This document shows, piece after piece, positions 39,901 through 50,088 of a stretch of DNA of 64,000 nt. Position 1 is the stretch's first letter. Each line of letters opens with the position of its first letter. Made by a program: the position numbers and the translations under genes. Origin of the DNA: Membranipora membranacea. Taxonomy: Eukaryota > Bryozoa > Gymnolaemata > Cheilostomatida > Membraniporidae. Under the pieces are notes generated by a model. The model searched no databases. It had not been told where the DNA came from and was given only the letters and a program-made list of their open reading frames with translations. The stretch lies in assembly GCA_914767715.1 (NCBI GenBank), contig OU612066.1, positions 33,392,283 through 33,456,282 on the forward strand, in the 5' to 3' direction.

Positions 39901-42900
39901 CCATGTTGCACCATTAGATGTGTGTTTTTCAGTTGCGTTCACATTCCACTGAGTTGCTGTTACAATTATTTGCAGTTAAGCCGGTTAGCTCAGTTTGGTA
40001 GAGCATCACTCTGATAAGGTGAAGGTCATGGGTTCAAGCCCCATACTGGCTAGTATTTTTTTAGATTGCAAAGCCTTGACTTATTTTATTTTGCATATAA
40101 TGGAATGACACTTGGACTAGGTTTTACCAGAGACTATAGATATCTATGGTCTCTGGTTTTACCATGAAATATACCACTATATACTGAATATACCACTATA
40201 TACTGAATATACCACTATATTGACACATGAATATACCACTATATTGACACATGAATATACCACTATATACTGAATATACCACTATATACTGAATATACCA
40301 CTATATTGACACATGAATATACCACTATATACTGAATATACCACTATATACTGAATATACCACTATATACTGAATATACCACTATATTGACACATGAATA
40401 TACCACTATATACTGAATATACCACTATATACTGAATATACCACTATATACTGAATATACCACTATATTGACACATGAATATACCAGTATATACTGAATA
40501 TACCACTATATACTGAATATACCACTATATACTGAATATTCCACTATATTGACACATGATTAATGTTGTGAATATACCACTTTATTGACACATGATTCAT
40601 GTTGAAGAAGACTATGAAACTCAATTGTCCATCTTAAAACTTGATCAACTGAATATACATCTCTGTCTTATGTTTTCTATTCGTAGATTAAGTTTCATCC
40701 AGTGAAAATCACCCATGCCATTACCAAACTTTCAATCAGACCGCCCTCTTAGACAATAATGTTTTTAAAAAAATTCACCTGATTAGTTTTACCATTTATT
40801 TTTGTTTGTGCATAATCTCATATGTCCTAGAGAGGTATAAACATTTGATTTGTTTTTTAACTTTGACTCGGCTTGATATACTCCAATTTTCAACCAGTCA
40901 GATTTATACACTTTTAGTGGTAGTGATTAAAATCTGATAGTTATTACAAGACATGTGATGCGATGTTCTGATTATTTTCAGGTGTTGATGTTGGCTCCTA
41001 CTCGTGAGATAGCCTTGCAGATAGAGGAAGTGATACGATCTATAGGCTCCGGTGTGGCTGGTCTGAGGAGCCACTGCTCTATCGGTGGATTACCTCTGAA
41101 GGATGATCAAGCACTTGTAAAGAAAGCTCATGTGGTCATCGGTACTCCAGGTAGGTAATTACACATGGACCTCAGACATATAAATACTTATTTTTACCTA
41201 TATTTATATGCGTATATTTATATTTGACATATATCATTACACAAATTTATTCCGGAGGAAGATTTAAGTGCAGGGCACTTGTTACGAGAATAACAAGAAT
41301 TGAAAAGAAACATGATAGTTTAAGATGAGTATGAAATAGAATGTGAAGTAGAATATTAAAATTTTTAATATGTCAAAACAATGGTCAGACAATATGTCTA
41401 AAAAATTTTTTAAATATCAGATAAGTATGATTAATGGAGAGCAACCAAAACTTTAATTAAAAGATGGTTAGAGCAGGGTATGTTGCTAGCAGCTAGCAAC
41501 ATACCCTGCTCTAACCATCTTTTAATTAAAGTTTTGGTCACTCTCCATTAAATTTGGGAAGCAGCTGCTGCTTCCCAAATTTTGGCCAGTCCATATTCTG
41601 TTTGATGCTGATTATTGTTTAATGTTTAATGTTCCATATTTTGATGCCCTGGCTGGTTTTAGTTTCTGAGGAAAAGTCATTGGATATGGTCAAATTAAAA
41701 ACTACTGAAATCAATCGGAAGAATTTAACAATGATTGAGTTCTGAATGGTGATGAGACCAACCATTAACTTGTCATTCTCAAAAGTATCTAGCAAATCAC
41801 TTTACAGATATGTGTTCTACCGAGATATCCTACCCTAATACCTAATAGGATAATTGTCAAACATAATGAGACCATATTTAGTAAACATAGTAATGTGAAT
41901 TATAAAAATATATTTTTACAGTTTCTTTAATTGACATAGTGATTATGGCGCTTTCAATCAAAAAGTGCTTAAATCACTATAATGTAATTCAAGGACCCGA
42001 TGAATAACGAATGATAGAGCAATGCGTAGTAACTTTTATCAAAGAGTTGTTTGCCCTTTTACTAGGTTAGGTAATCCCTTCATCAATGTAGGGAAAACCA
42101 TGTTGCACCATTAGATGTGTGTTTTTCAAATACGTTCATGATTCCCTCTCGATGCTGTTACTAACATTTTCAGTCAGGCCAGTTAGCTCAGTTTGGTAGA
42201 GCATCACTCTGATAAGGTGAAGGTCATGGGTTCAATCCCCATATTGGCGCGTATTTTATTGTTAGCATTGTCCTGGGTGGTGTTTCAACTAAAAAGCACC
42301 AAAATCGCAACCTAACTGATGCATACCTGAGATGTTGAAGGTCTCATTCCAAAATTGCACACCCTGTGATCGAGCTAACGACATGGTGAGGTAAAGATAT
42401 GTGAACGGATCTGCCTAATTGAAAGCCTAAATCGGCAAGGCTTCTTATTGGAGTGATGGTGATTATTTGGTTAAAAAAATTACTCATAAGTCAAACACCC
42501 CCTGGATAGCAAGATTGGCAGTGAGTTGTCTGTCCAGTTGTGGGGTTAGACAACCCCTAAACCAACATATGGGAAAACCATTTTAAGGGAAACCCATGTT
42601 GCACCATCTAATACGTGTTTTTCAATTATGTTCACTGATAGATTGACTGATTTTCTGCCTCAATACTGTCACATACATTTGCAGTTAAGCCGGTTAGCTC
42701 AGTTTGGTAGAGCGACACTCTTATATGGTGTTGGTCATGGGTTCAAGCCCCATACTGGCTAGTATATTTTTAGATAGCGAAGCGTCGACTTATTCCACTT
42801 TGCAAACTTTATCAAACATTCATTTTAACTGAAACGAACTGAGAATAATGTTTTATAATGTAATGCCACAACACTATCACCAAACAGCTTGTATCAACTC

Positions 42901-45900
42901 TCCTGTTTCTCCAAAAATCCTTCTAAGCTGGTAATAACATATTATATAAGCACAGAGACAGAGACAACTCCTAATATTATTGATACAAATGTCTTTTATA
43001 AGTCATGACATGTCGCATAGGGTCTTCCCGAAGTAAATAACCTGTCTTTTCTGTGTGTGGCTTGCATCACCTTGGATTCCATCCATGAAACCAAAGCGAC
43101 CTAAATAAGCTAATAACCGATGATAAAAAGATGATTTTTCCTCTGCTGCGCAATGCCACAGGATCAAGAAATTACCTCTCATGGGTACTTCAGATGTGTC
43201 TTGTAAACATTATGCGGTTGTAAGTCTGATATGGACCATAGTATCCGCCCCACATCGTCCTAAAACTAAAAAGTCCTCCTCAGAGCAATTATCCTGCCTT
43301 TTATCCAAATAGCACAACGCCATGACATGACGTCATGCTGAAACCAATATTTTTAGAATCAGTGCTCGATTAGCTTTCCGACGATATATAAAATGTCAAA
43401 ATCAGACAACGTTTGTACCATATTTTGATACTCTGGCTGATTCTGTTTTACCAGGCAGAGTGAAGCAGCTAATGGAGTTATCCGCACTCAGCACAAACTC
43501 TATCAGACTGTTTGTACTGGATGAAGCTGATAAACTGCTGGAGGAAAGTTTTCAAGAACAAATCAAGTAAGTCGATCTGTATACCTGAGCTGCTATTGGG
43601 TACAAGTGCGAGGTCATATTCTACGATGCGAGGTCATATTCTCTTTTATTGTCAATACACTGAGATGACAAGGAGATCATGAGTCACTGATGTATGCCAG
43701 GAAAAACATTAAAATCTAATTAGGTGCAGGTCTTTCATACCTTGTCTAATTCCTGGCGGATACAGCGCTTTCATGAAGGACATCTGACTGCTGATCTGCT
43801 GGAAAAACCCCACACTGGACTTATCACCACGATAGATAGACATGAGTTTTATAACATGAGATAGTATACATGATCACAAGCACAAGTTAACAGTCATGTG
43901 TACCGGATCAGAATGTATCTGATTCAGGAGATGAGTAGCACTCTGCCGGTGGAAAACCAGGAAAATATATGTGCTGAAGTCAAGAAATTTGTAGCTAACA
44001 TGCTTCTTTCACCTGCTACAATGGGAGTGAATATGAAGTAATGAGTTCGAATTAATGTTGGCTAGCTATGAGTTCCACAGTTTTTCACCTGTTCGAAATG
44101 GCGAACTTTTCCTCCTGTGAATACTTTAGTGAAGGATAAGTACTGTCAAACATGATTTATTAGTGAATACAAGTTGTAATATATGTGTAATTTGTAGTCA
44201 GATATATAGGCCTAAGTGTATACAATTTTTGTCAGTTACATACACGTATATGATTGTAGTTGCATATATATGTGTGTATGATTGTAGTTGGATATATATG
44301 TGTATATGTTTATAGTAGATGAATTAAAATATGTCAAAAACACTTACCGCTTACTGCTGATATGTTATATATTATATTACATATTTATTCTGTCAGTGAA
44401 TAAGTCCAGGAACTTTTGTCCAGAAAACAAAGATAAAAAGGTTTACTTTTAAAAGAAAATGCTAATTCAGTAAATTATAAAGTGTGTGTGAACTACTAGG
44501 GCACACAAAGGTATACCATGCACACATATATATCAAACTGCAAACATATACATATGAAAATATCAACTAAAAAGATATATGCATATATCATATCCAACTA
44601 CAAACATATACGTCCATAAAAAAATACTAGCCAGTATGGGGCTTGAACCCATGACCTTCACCTTATCAGAGTGATGCTCTACCAAACTGAGCTAACTGGC
44701 CTGACTGCAAATGTCAGTAACAGCATTGAGAGGGAATCGTGAACGTAATTGAAAAACACACATCTGATGGTGCAACATGGGTTTCCCTTAAGATGTTTTC
44801 TCCTTCATTGATTTAGGGATTGTCTAACCTTGAGCTAACTGGCCTGACTAAATATGTTTGTAACAGCATTGAGAGGGAATCGTGAACGTAACTGAAAAAC
44901 ACGCATCTTATGGTGCAACATGGGTTTCCCTCAAAATAGTTTCTCGTTCATTGATCCTTCAACATGTTGGAGGTCTCGATCGATTTTCCGAGTGAATAAT
45001 TTGGGAACGAATTTGCCTAATTGAAAGCCCAAACGAGCAATACTTATGTTAAGTGATATATATATATATATATATGATTTGCTCATTCTAAGTCAAAGAC
45101 GCCTCTGGATAGCAATAGCGCAACGAGGAGTTTTTTTTCAAAGAGTTGTCTGCCATTGCACAAGGTTAGACAATCCCTAAATCAATGAAAGAGAAAACAT
45201 TTTAAGGGAAACCCATGTTGCACCATCAGATGTGTGTTTTTCAATTACGTTCACGATTCCCTCTCAATGCTGTTACTGACATTTGCAGTCAGGTCAGTTA
45301 GCTCAGTTGGTAGAGCATCACTCTGATAAGGTGAAGGTCATGGGTTCAAGCCCCATACTGGCGCATATCTTTTCTATATAAGTATATGTTTGTAGTTGGA
45401 TATATATGCATATATGTTCGTAGTTAGATAGATACGTGTCTATGATTTTTGTCAGATATATATTTTATGTGTGTATATTTGTAGTTGGATATATTCCGGA
45501 CTACCTGATAGTAAGCAGATTGTGGCAGCGTCAGCGACTTACACAGAGGAGTTAGTACAACATCTTTGTAACTATATGTCTAATCCTACATTCATCAGAC
45601 TTAACTCTAACGATCCCGTCCTACTCGGTAAGTCCAAGTGTGGATATCTGATCAGAGACTATATCCATAGTCTCTGTTCTGACCACAATCTTATGGCAAA
45701 AAATGATTGCCGTGTATATATACTTCGATGTGAATATTTTATCTATTTGGAAGTTGGCTGCTCTTTGTCAGATGGCCCTTCTTGCTATACATGCTGTTGT
45801 TTTCAAGTTAACCCTGGAGGAATATATTATTCACAAGAGGCAAAGTATGCTATTTTGCACAGGCATGAAATAGTGAAACACGTCGCTAGCTAACATCTAC

Positions 45901-48900
45901 TCAACCTCGTTAATTTTCACAAACTGCAATCTTAGCTTGCCGAAACTCTAGTTAATACTGACTGCTCTAGTTAATACTGACTTCTCTAGTTAATACTGAC
46001 TGCTCTAGTTCATACTGACTCCTCTAGTTAATACTGACTCCTCTAGTTAACACTGACTCCTCTAGTTAATACTGACTCCTCTAGGGTGATCAATGCCTAA
46101 GAAACAAAAATCAAACAACTAACATTCATATATCTCACAGTATTTGAGCCTTACCCGTTTGTGGCCTCTTTTCTCCAGGTGTGAGACAATATAGGAGACA
46201 AGTGGAGGATGGTACTCTACCCAATCACAACTATGATAACAAAGTAAAATGTCTCATGAAGATCCTCACACAGTGTAACTTCCAACAGTGCCTTATATTC
46301 TCTAACTATATGTCAAGGTAACTATGTCTGTTGTCAACTTGATACTGTTTTGTGGGTACCAGTGCTCTATCAATTAATATATCGGCTTTAATATTTTTTA
46401 GCTTTTTTCCTATGCTGCTAAAGTTGTTATTCTATTCTTTAATTGTTTCGGACTTGTTAATTGTTAACTTTGCCTTTTCAGTAAGAGCCTTATGTTTCAA
46501 CAGCAGTACCAAATACTTTAAGAAAGCTTGAAGTAGGAATATGTTAGGATTAAGCCATGATGAATCCAGAATATAAGGTATGTGATTTGTTTTATCAGAG
46601 CTGAGAACTTGAGCAGATTGATGATATCTCGCGGGTGGCCTACTGCACACATTGCTGGCTCACAGGAACAAACTGATAGAATTAAGGCTATTACTAGATT
46701 AAAGACTTATGACTGTAGGATACTCATCTCCACTGATCTGGTAGGTCTTAGATCTCAAGTTCAATCAATCTGCCTGTATTCAGAGTTGCTCCCCTTCCGC
46801 TGGTCACTCTGCAGGGGAGAGCAACTCCAATTGCAGGCAAAATGATCCAACTTTATTTAGGCAGGGACGTATGTCTACACTTTGCACAAAGCTAAAGAAT
46901 TCTCGAATTTTTTTATCTTATATAAGCGGTTATAAATGTGTAATGAACATATATATTGATTTTCATCTAATGCGGAAATGCCAAAATTTATCACCTAAAG
47001 TTTCACCAAACAATTCTTTTCAATAGTTTTTCTTACTGTTTTTGTTTTACTTGCAGACATCAAGAGGTATAGATGCAGATCGGATAGACTTAGTTATTAA
47101 CTTAGACTTACCATACGACAGTGAGACGTACCTACACAGAGTGGGCAGAGCTGGTAGATTTGGGGCTAACGGTGCAGCCATAACTCTATACACAGAGGCT
47201 GAGTCTGATAAGCTGAGGGATATAGCTGAGAAGATTGGAACTACTATACTAAACTTACCTGGTAGGCTTATCACATGTTATGAGGGATGAAAGAAAGACA
47301 CATCTCAATTGTTTCAAGTGTTTTATTTACAGAAATATCACTCTAGACTAGGTCTACAGTACAAATCGTACATTTATACCTTATGATGGTTGAAAGTTTA
47401 AATCTTAAATCTTGGATTGTCTAAGTTTTGTCAGTAGCGGTTTAAGGTAGACACCGAAATATATAAAAGTGATCTACTTGTTGTCAATGATCAAACATAT
47501 ATACCACAATTCTTTATTGCTGCAGGTTGAATCGATCTGCGGTTTAATTCAATGGACTGTTATCTATTTTTGTAGATGAGTTATATTCAGACTTTATTCA
47601 GAAACCTCAGGAGCTCCCAGAGAGTAAGAAAATAGTACAGGTCGAGACATTCCAAATCATTACTGATCAGAAGATTAAATCACCCCCATTCGACCCAGTC
47701 AGTACCGACTCTCTACCTGATACTACAGGCCTGGATTCGGGGATATCAGGGATATCAGGATCATCTAGTAATACTAACATAAAGGTGAATGAACAAATCC
47801 ATCAGAATGGTCACGGAGATCACCCTTATGGCAATCATAACGGTCACCCTCAAGTCAGCTCTCTAACACCGGAGGAGGATTTAATGAATAATCAGTCGCA
47901 AGATGACCCATCTACTGGAGATTCTGTTCAGCAGAACCAACTGAGTGATTCCAGATCTGTGGAACCTGGTAATTCTGATGAACAGACTGAATCTCAAATT
48001 GTAGCTTCTCTCATACCCTCCCAAGCTACTGTGTTAGCTGACGTGCCAAACAATGACAGTCCTCAAGTAACCCAAACTGGTGTTCATTCAGAAGAACAAA
48101 GAAGAATAGTATCACACCACCCTCCGTTTCAATCTCTCAGGGATGCCTGGAACTTTGTCAATGACCCAGAAAAGTTCAAATATTTGCTCAATACAACTCA
48201 GTATAAGGACAAATTACCTCGGATAGACAACAGTACTACAATCGGTACAGCTGACCACTCTGTAAGGACAAGTTCAAGCATTGCAAAGTCTCTAAATGAT
48301 ATTGACTCAAATAGTAAGATGGTGCGTGTGTCAGCGGAACCACCAACTCTAAACTCAAAAATGGATTCCGAAATAAGAGCTCAAGTTGAGGACAAAGCGC
48401 AGCCAGCCACACAAAGTGACACTACCTCTCTCGTTCCGAGCCGAGATACTGGATCAGCTAATGTCCCGCGTAATGATGGTAACCAGCGAGTGAAGATCCA
48501 CACAACAACAACTCAGACAATTAACGCTGTCCCTCAACTGAGCCAAGCCCTTCAAGATAACCATGTCTCTAGTTCTATTGCGGAGAATTTGCAAGCAGTC
48601 TGCAGACCAAAAACTTCTGATAAGGGGGATCGCACATCCAGGTCCAAATACTCAGCGAAAGAGATGACTGAGACTTCTCCTGCTGCTCAAACTGTACATG
48701 ATTATCAGTGTGATCCATCCGAAGACTACGCACAGTATAATCCTAATCAGCAGTACGATCTGAATCAGCAGTATGATCCGAAACAACAGTATTATCCAAA
48801 TCAGGAATTTGATCCAAATCACCAATATGATACGACGCGATGTAATCAAAATCAGGAATATTACCAGCAGCCTTATTACAGTGGCTATTATCAGCAGGCT

Positions 48901-49125
48901 GGTGAATTTATTAGGAGTTATCCTCCTTATTATACGGCAGCAGACAACTTTCCACCGCATATGGAAAATAATATGTGCGCAGGTGGAACGTCACAAAACC
49001 AAGGTTGTTATGGTTGTGATAGCCAGCCACAAGATCGCCTTCAACAAACACTTAGTAAACACTATAGGCAGGTCTACATACAGCAGTCTTACATTAGAGC
49101 TATGGCCAGTAAGCGGACCAGCTAG
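36940..49125 (+). CDS. DDX20: DEAD-box RNA helicase DDX20 (Gemin3)
   Basis: ATP-dependent RNA helicase of the SMN complex, which assembles spliceosomal snRNPs (family knowledge). Nine exons: 36940-37183, 37586-37680, 40982-41150, 43455-43566, 45485-45627, 46179-46317, 46599-46740, 47057-47261, 47576-49125; phases close to 932 residues. All core motifs are present: Q motif FEKPSPIQ (63-70), Walker A AKSGTGKT (87-94), APTRE (118-122), DEAD (192-195), SAT (223-225), and HRVGRAGR (375-382) preceded by [19 protein letters not shown]. The first exon starts [10 protein letters not shown]. From about residue 417 the C-terminal half is low complexity, polar, and includes imperfect 7-8 residue repeats rich in Gln, Tyr, Asn and Asp ([13 protein letters not shown], genome 48730-48840). 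The catalytic set is intact, so an active enzyme is expected. Introns 2-4 are swollen by tRNA-Ile repeats, palindromes and minisatellites. Confidence 0.95.
38693..38766 (+). tRNA. tRNA-Ile (GAT)
   Basis: The 74-base sequence folds as a cloverleaf: acceptor GGCCAGT/ACTGGCT (first pair G-U), D arm GCTC/GAGC, anticodon stem TCACT/GGTGA around CTGATAA (anticodon GAT), T arm ATGGG/CCCAT with GGTTCAA. Body resembles eukaryotic tRNA-Ile. GAT is unusual because nuclear Ile tRNAs normally use AAT (read as IAU) or TAT. No intron. Whether it is expressed is unknown. Confidence 0.8.
39134..39207 (+). tRNA. tRNA-Ile (TAT), imperfect anticodon stem
   Basis: The acceptor stem AGCCAGT/ACTGGCT is fully paired. 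The anticodon loop reads CTTATAT (anticodon TAT). The anticodon stem ACACT/GATGT has one mismatch. There is no intron, although tRNA-Ile(TAT) commonly carries one in animals. May be functional or decaying. Confidence 0.7.
39395..40100 (+). repeat. tRNA-Ile-bearing repeat, copy B (DDX20 intron 2)
   Basis: Related to copy A: the block with TAGTAGGATA near 39480 and AAAGCACCATTATCG matches its neighbours. It contains one tRNA-Ile(GAT), and AAACCATGTTAAGGGAAA is locally duplicated at 39866-39903. Confidence 0.7.
39979..40052 (+). tRNA. tRNA-Ile (GAT)
   Basis: Same body and anticodon loop CTGATAA as the copy at 38693, with acceptor AGCCGGT/ACTGGCT (one G-U). Box A and box B are intact. Confidence 0.78.
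40168..40597. repeat. Two-unit minisatellite
   Basis: A tandem array built from a 19-bp unit S (AATATACCACTATATACTG) and a 24-bp unit L that shares the first 14 bases and ends TTGACACATG. The order reads SSLL, SSL, SSSL, SSSL, SSSL, L, with a 12-bp insertion (ATTAATGTTGTG) before the last unit. It occupies DDX20 intron 2 about 380 bp before exon 3. Confidence 0.92.
41432..41581. repeat. Two adjacent near-perfect palindromes
   Basis: The first palindrome has 59-bp arms (41432-41490 and 41492-41550) around a single base, with only two adjacent mismatches. It abuts a second, perfect palindrome with 15-bp arms (41551-41565 and 41567-41581), also with a one-base centre. Both lie in DDX20 intron 3. 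Confidence 0.9.
42177..42250 (+). tRNA. tRNA-Ile (GAT)-like, degenerate acceptor
   Basis: Anticodon arm and loop (CTGATAA) are intact. The 3' acceptor side reads ATTGGCG, leaving a G-G mismatch at the first pair and a weakened sixth, and the T loop has TTCAATC. Probably a decaying copy. Confidence 0.6.
42688..42761 (+). tRNA. tRNA-Ile (TAT)
   Basis: The anticodon stem ACACT/GGTGT is fully paired (one G-U) around CTTATAT, giving anticodon TAT. Acceptor AGCCGGT/ACTGGCT. This is the better folded of the two TAT copies. Intronless. Confidence 0.75.
44255..44330 (+). repeat. Exon-5-edge minisatellite, left block
   Basis: Contains two copies of GATTGTAGTTG(G/C)ATATATATGTG, the same motif that forms the splice acceptor and first codons of DDX20 exon 5 (TTTGTAG/TTGGATATAT at 45478-45494). 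Confidence 0.7.
44520..44615 (-). repeat. Exon-5-edge minisatellite, inverted block
   Basis: Reverse-complement copies of the same motif (ATATCCAACTACAAACATAT and variants) lie immediately left of the inverted tRNA-Ile, so this part of the intron has been inverted or inserted in opposite orientation. Confidence 0.65.
44628..44701 (-). tRNA. tRNA-Ile (GAT), inverted copy
   Basis: Reverse complement of the 38693 type; cloverleaf and CTGATAA loop intact, and the flanking AATGCTGTTAC-type block is present in inverted orientation. It is followed at about 44830-44846 by a truncated second head (GAGCTAACTGGCC only) with the same flank. Confidence 0.75.
45292..45364 (+). tRNA. tRNA-Ile (GAT)-like, degenerate acceptor
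   Basis: The D loop is one base shorter than in the other copies (CAGTTGG). Anticodon loop CTGATAA is intact. The acceptor GGTCAGT/ACTGGCG has a G-G mismatch at the first pair. Confidence 0.6.
45385..45484 (+). repeat. Exon-5-edge minisatellite, right block ending at the splice acceptor
   Basis: Copies of the TTTGTAGTTGGATATATATG motif run up to the authentic acceptor of DDX20 exon 5 at 45484/45485. A copy at about 45389-45407 carries an acceptor-like TTTGTAG identical to the true one. Confidence 0.75.
45946..46085. repeat. 18-bp minisatellite, about eight copies
   Basis: Unit CTCTAGTTAATACTGACT with a variable next base; sporadic substitutions (TTCATACTG, TTAACACTG). It lies in DDX20 intron 5, about 90 bp before exon 6. 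Confidence 0.9.
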
Positions 49126-50088
49126 TTCAGCCCTTGAGTCAAATGGCGATACACCATCATGAATTACTTGCTATACTTGTCTAACCTTGCAGTTGTTGTA
49201 CACCGTAGTTACTCTTGTTAATCTGTTTCGGATTGTTAAGTTTTTCTTTTTATATTTTTCTACGTATTGTATGCTGGGTTAGAACTCATCAACAATTTTA
49301 AAATAGATGAAGCAACTTGGCTAGTTCTAGTTCTGGTTGGTGGCTTGTCCTAGATCAAGTTTACTCCTTATCTTGATCCCAATAAACCCTGCTATCTGCC
49401 AATGCTCCTCTAAAATTAACCTGTTTGGTTCCATATACAGTTTATTCGGAATTCAGAGAATCCATCTTTTGCCTATTTGCACGGTGTGCTTCAGAAATAC
49501 TAAGTTAAGTTCTAACTAATACGGGCTTAATTCTCATAAATACATATTCTCTAGGTCAAGGTTTGGCTCGGTCAATTCTCATAAATATAAAATGAAATTT
49601 GTGTGACGTTATGTACTGGATTGAGTAAAAAAGTGTCTGTCTATAAAATATAATGAGATCAAAGAAAATGGTCCAGATAGAACCGCTAGAGCTCATTGAC
49701 AACACGAAGTGAGAGCTCAGTGTGGCATTTTGATGATAACAAAATCAAAGTGAGGATGTGATGCGATAGCTGATTGGTACTCCATGGCACATTTTGGCGA
49801 GAAACCTACTGTTGCTGCTTCGCTCAGCTCAGTTGTCACATGTTCATCAAAAATGTAATATATATATAGGAACAATGTAGAGAGATCGATAATGTTTTAC
49901 ATTGGTAAGGTCTGCCTTTGCGTGTAAATCTGGTTTAACGGTGTTGATTTTTGATGATCCCTTCTATGGGTGAAACACCCTATCAGTATACGGGCAGCAC
50001 TATTCACCCTGTAACGTCTGTCCTCCTATCTGGCTATCTCGCACACAAGTGAGCCCGCTGGCCACCGCCATCAATGTCCGAATATAGT
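49126..50088. other. Convergent 3' UTR space between DDX20 and the protease
   Basis: No coding sequence is seen. DDX20 (plus) and the serine protease (minus) end here. AATAAA at 49381-49386 is 256 bases after the DDX20 stop and is its likely poly(A) signal; a minus-strand AATAAA at 49441-49446 could serve the protease, which would make the two transcripts overlap. Confidence 0.5.
49381..49386 (+). promoter_or_regulatory. Likely DDX20 poly(A) signal
   Basis: First AATAAA downstream of the DDX20 stop codon, 256 bases away, in AT-rich sequence. Confidence 0.45.

Larger units (their letters stand above)
41686..42810 (+). repeat. tRNA-Ile-bearing repeat, copy C (DDX20 intron 3)
   Basis: Matches copy A from GATATGGTCAAATTAAAAAC through the TAATAGGATAATTGTCAAAC block, then carries one GAT and one TAT tRNA-Ile in the same order as copy A. 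This supports duplication of a two-tRNA unit across introns. Confidence 0.75.
44628..45364. repeat. tRNA-Ile-bearing repeat, copy D (DDX20 intron 4)
   Basis: An inverted arrangement: an antisense tRNA-Ile and an antisense truncated copy on the left, and a sense tRNA-Ile on the right. The outer flanks (GGGAATCGTGAACGTAA and its complement, e.g. TTACGTTCACGATTCCC) make much of this block an imperfect large inverted repeat. Confidence 0.7.

Noticed and set aside
40168-40597. CRISPR-like repeat array
   Set aside because: Units are directly adjacent with no unique spacers, and the genome is animal; this is a minisatellite.
48652-48960. Minus-strand ORF of 102 residues, strongly hydrophobic
   Set aside because: It is antisense to the Gln/Tyr/Asp repeat of DDX20; the Ile/Leu richness follows from reading that repeat backwards.
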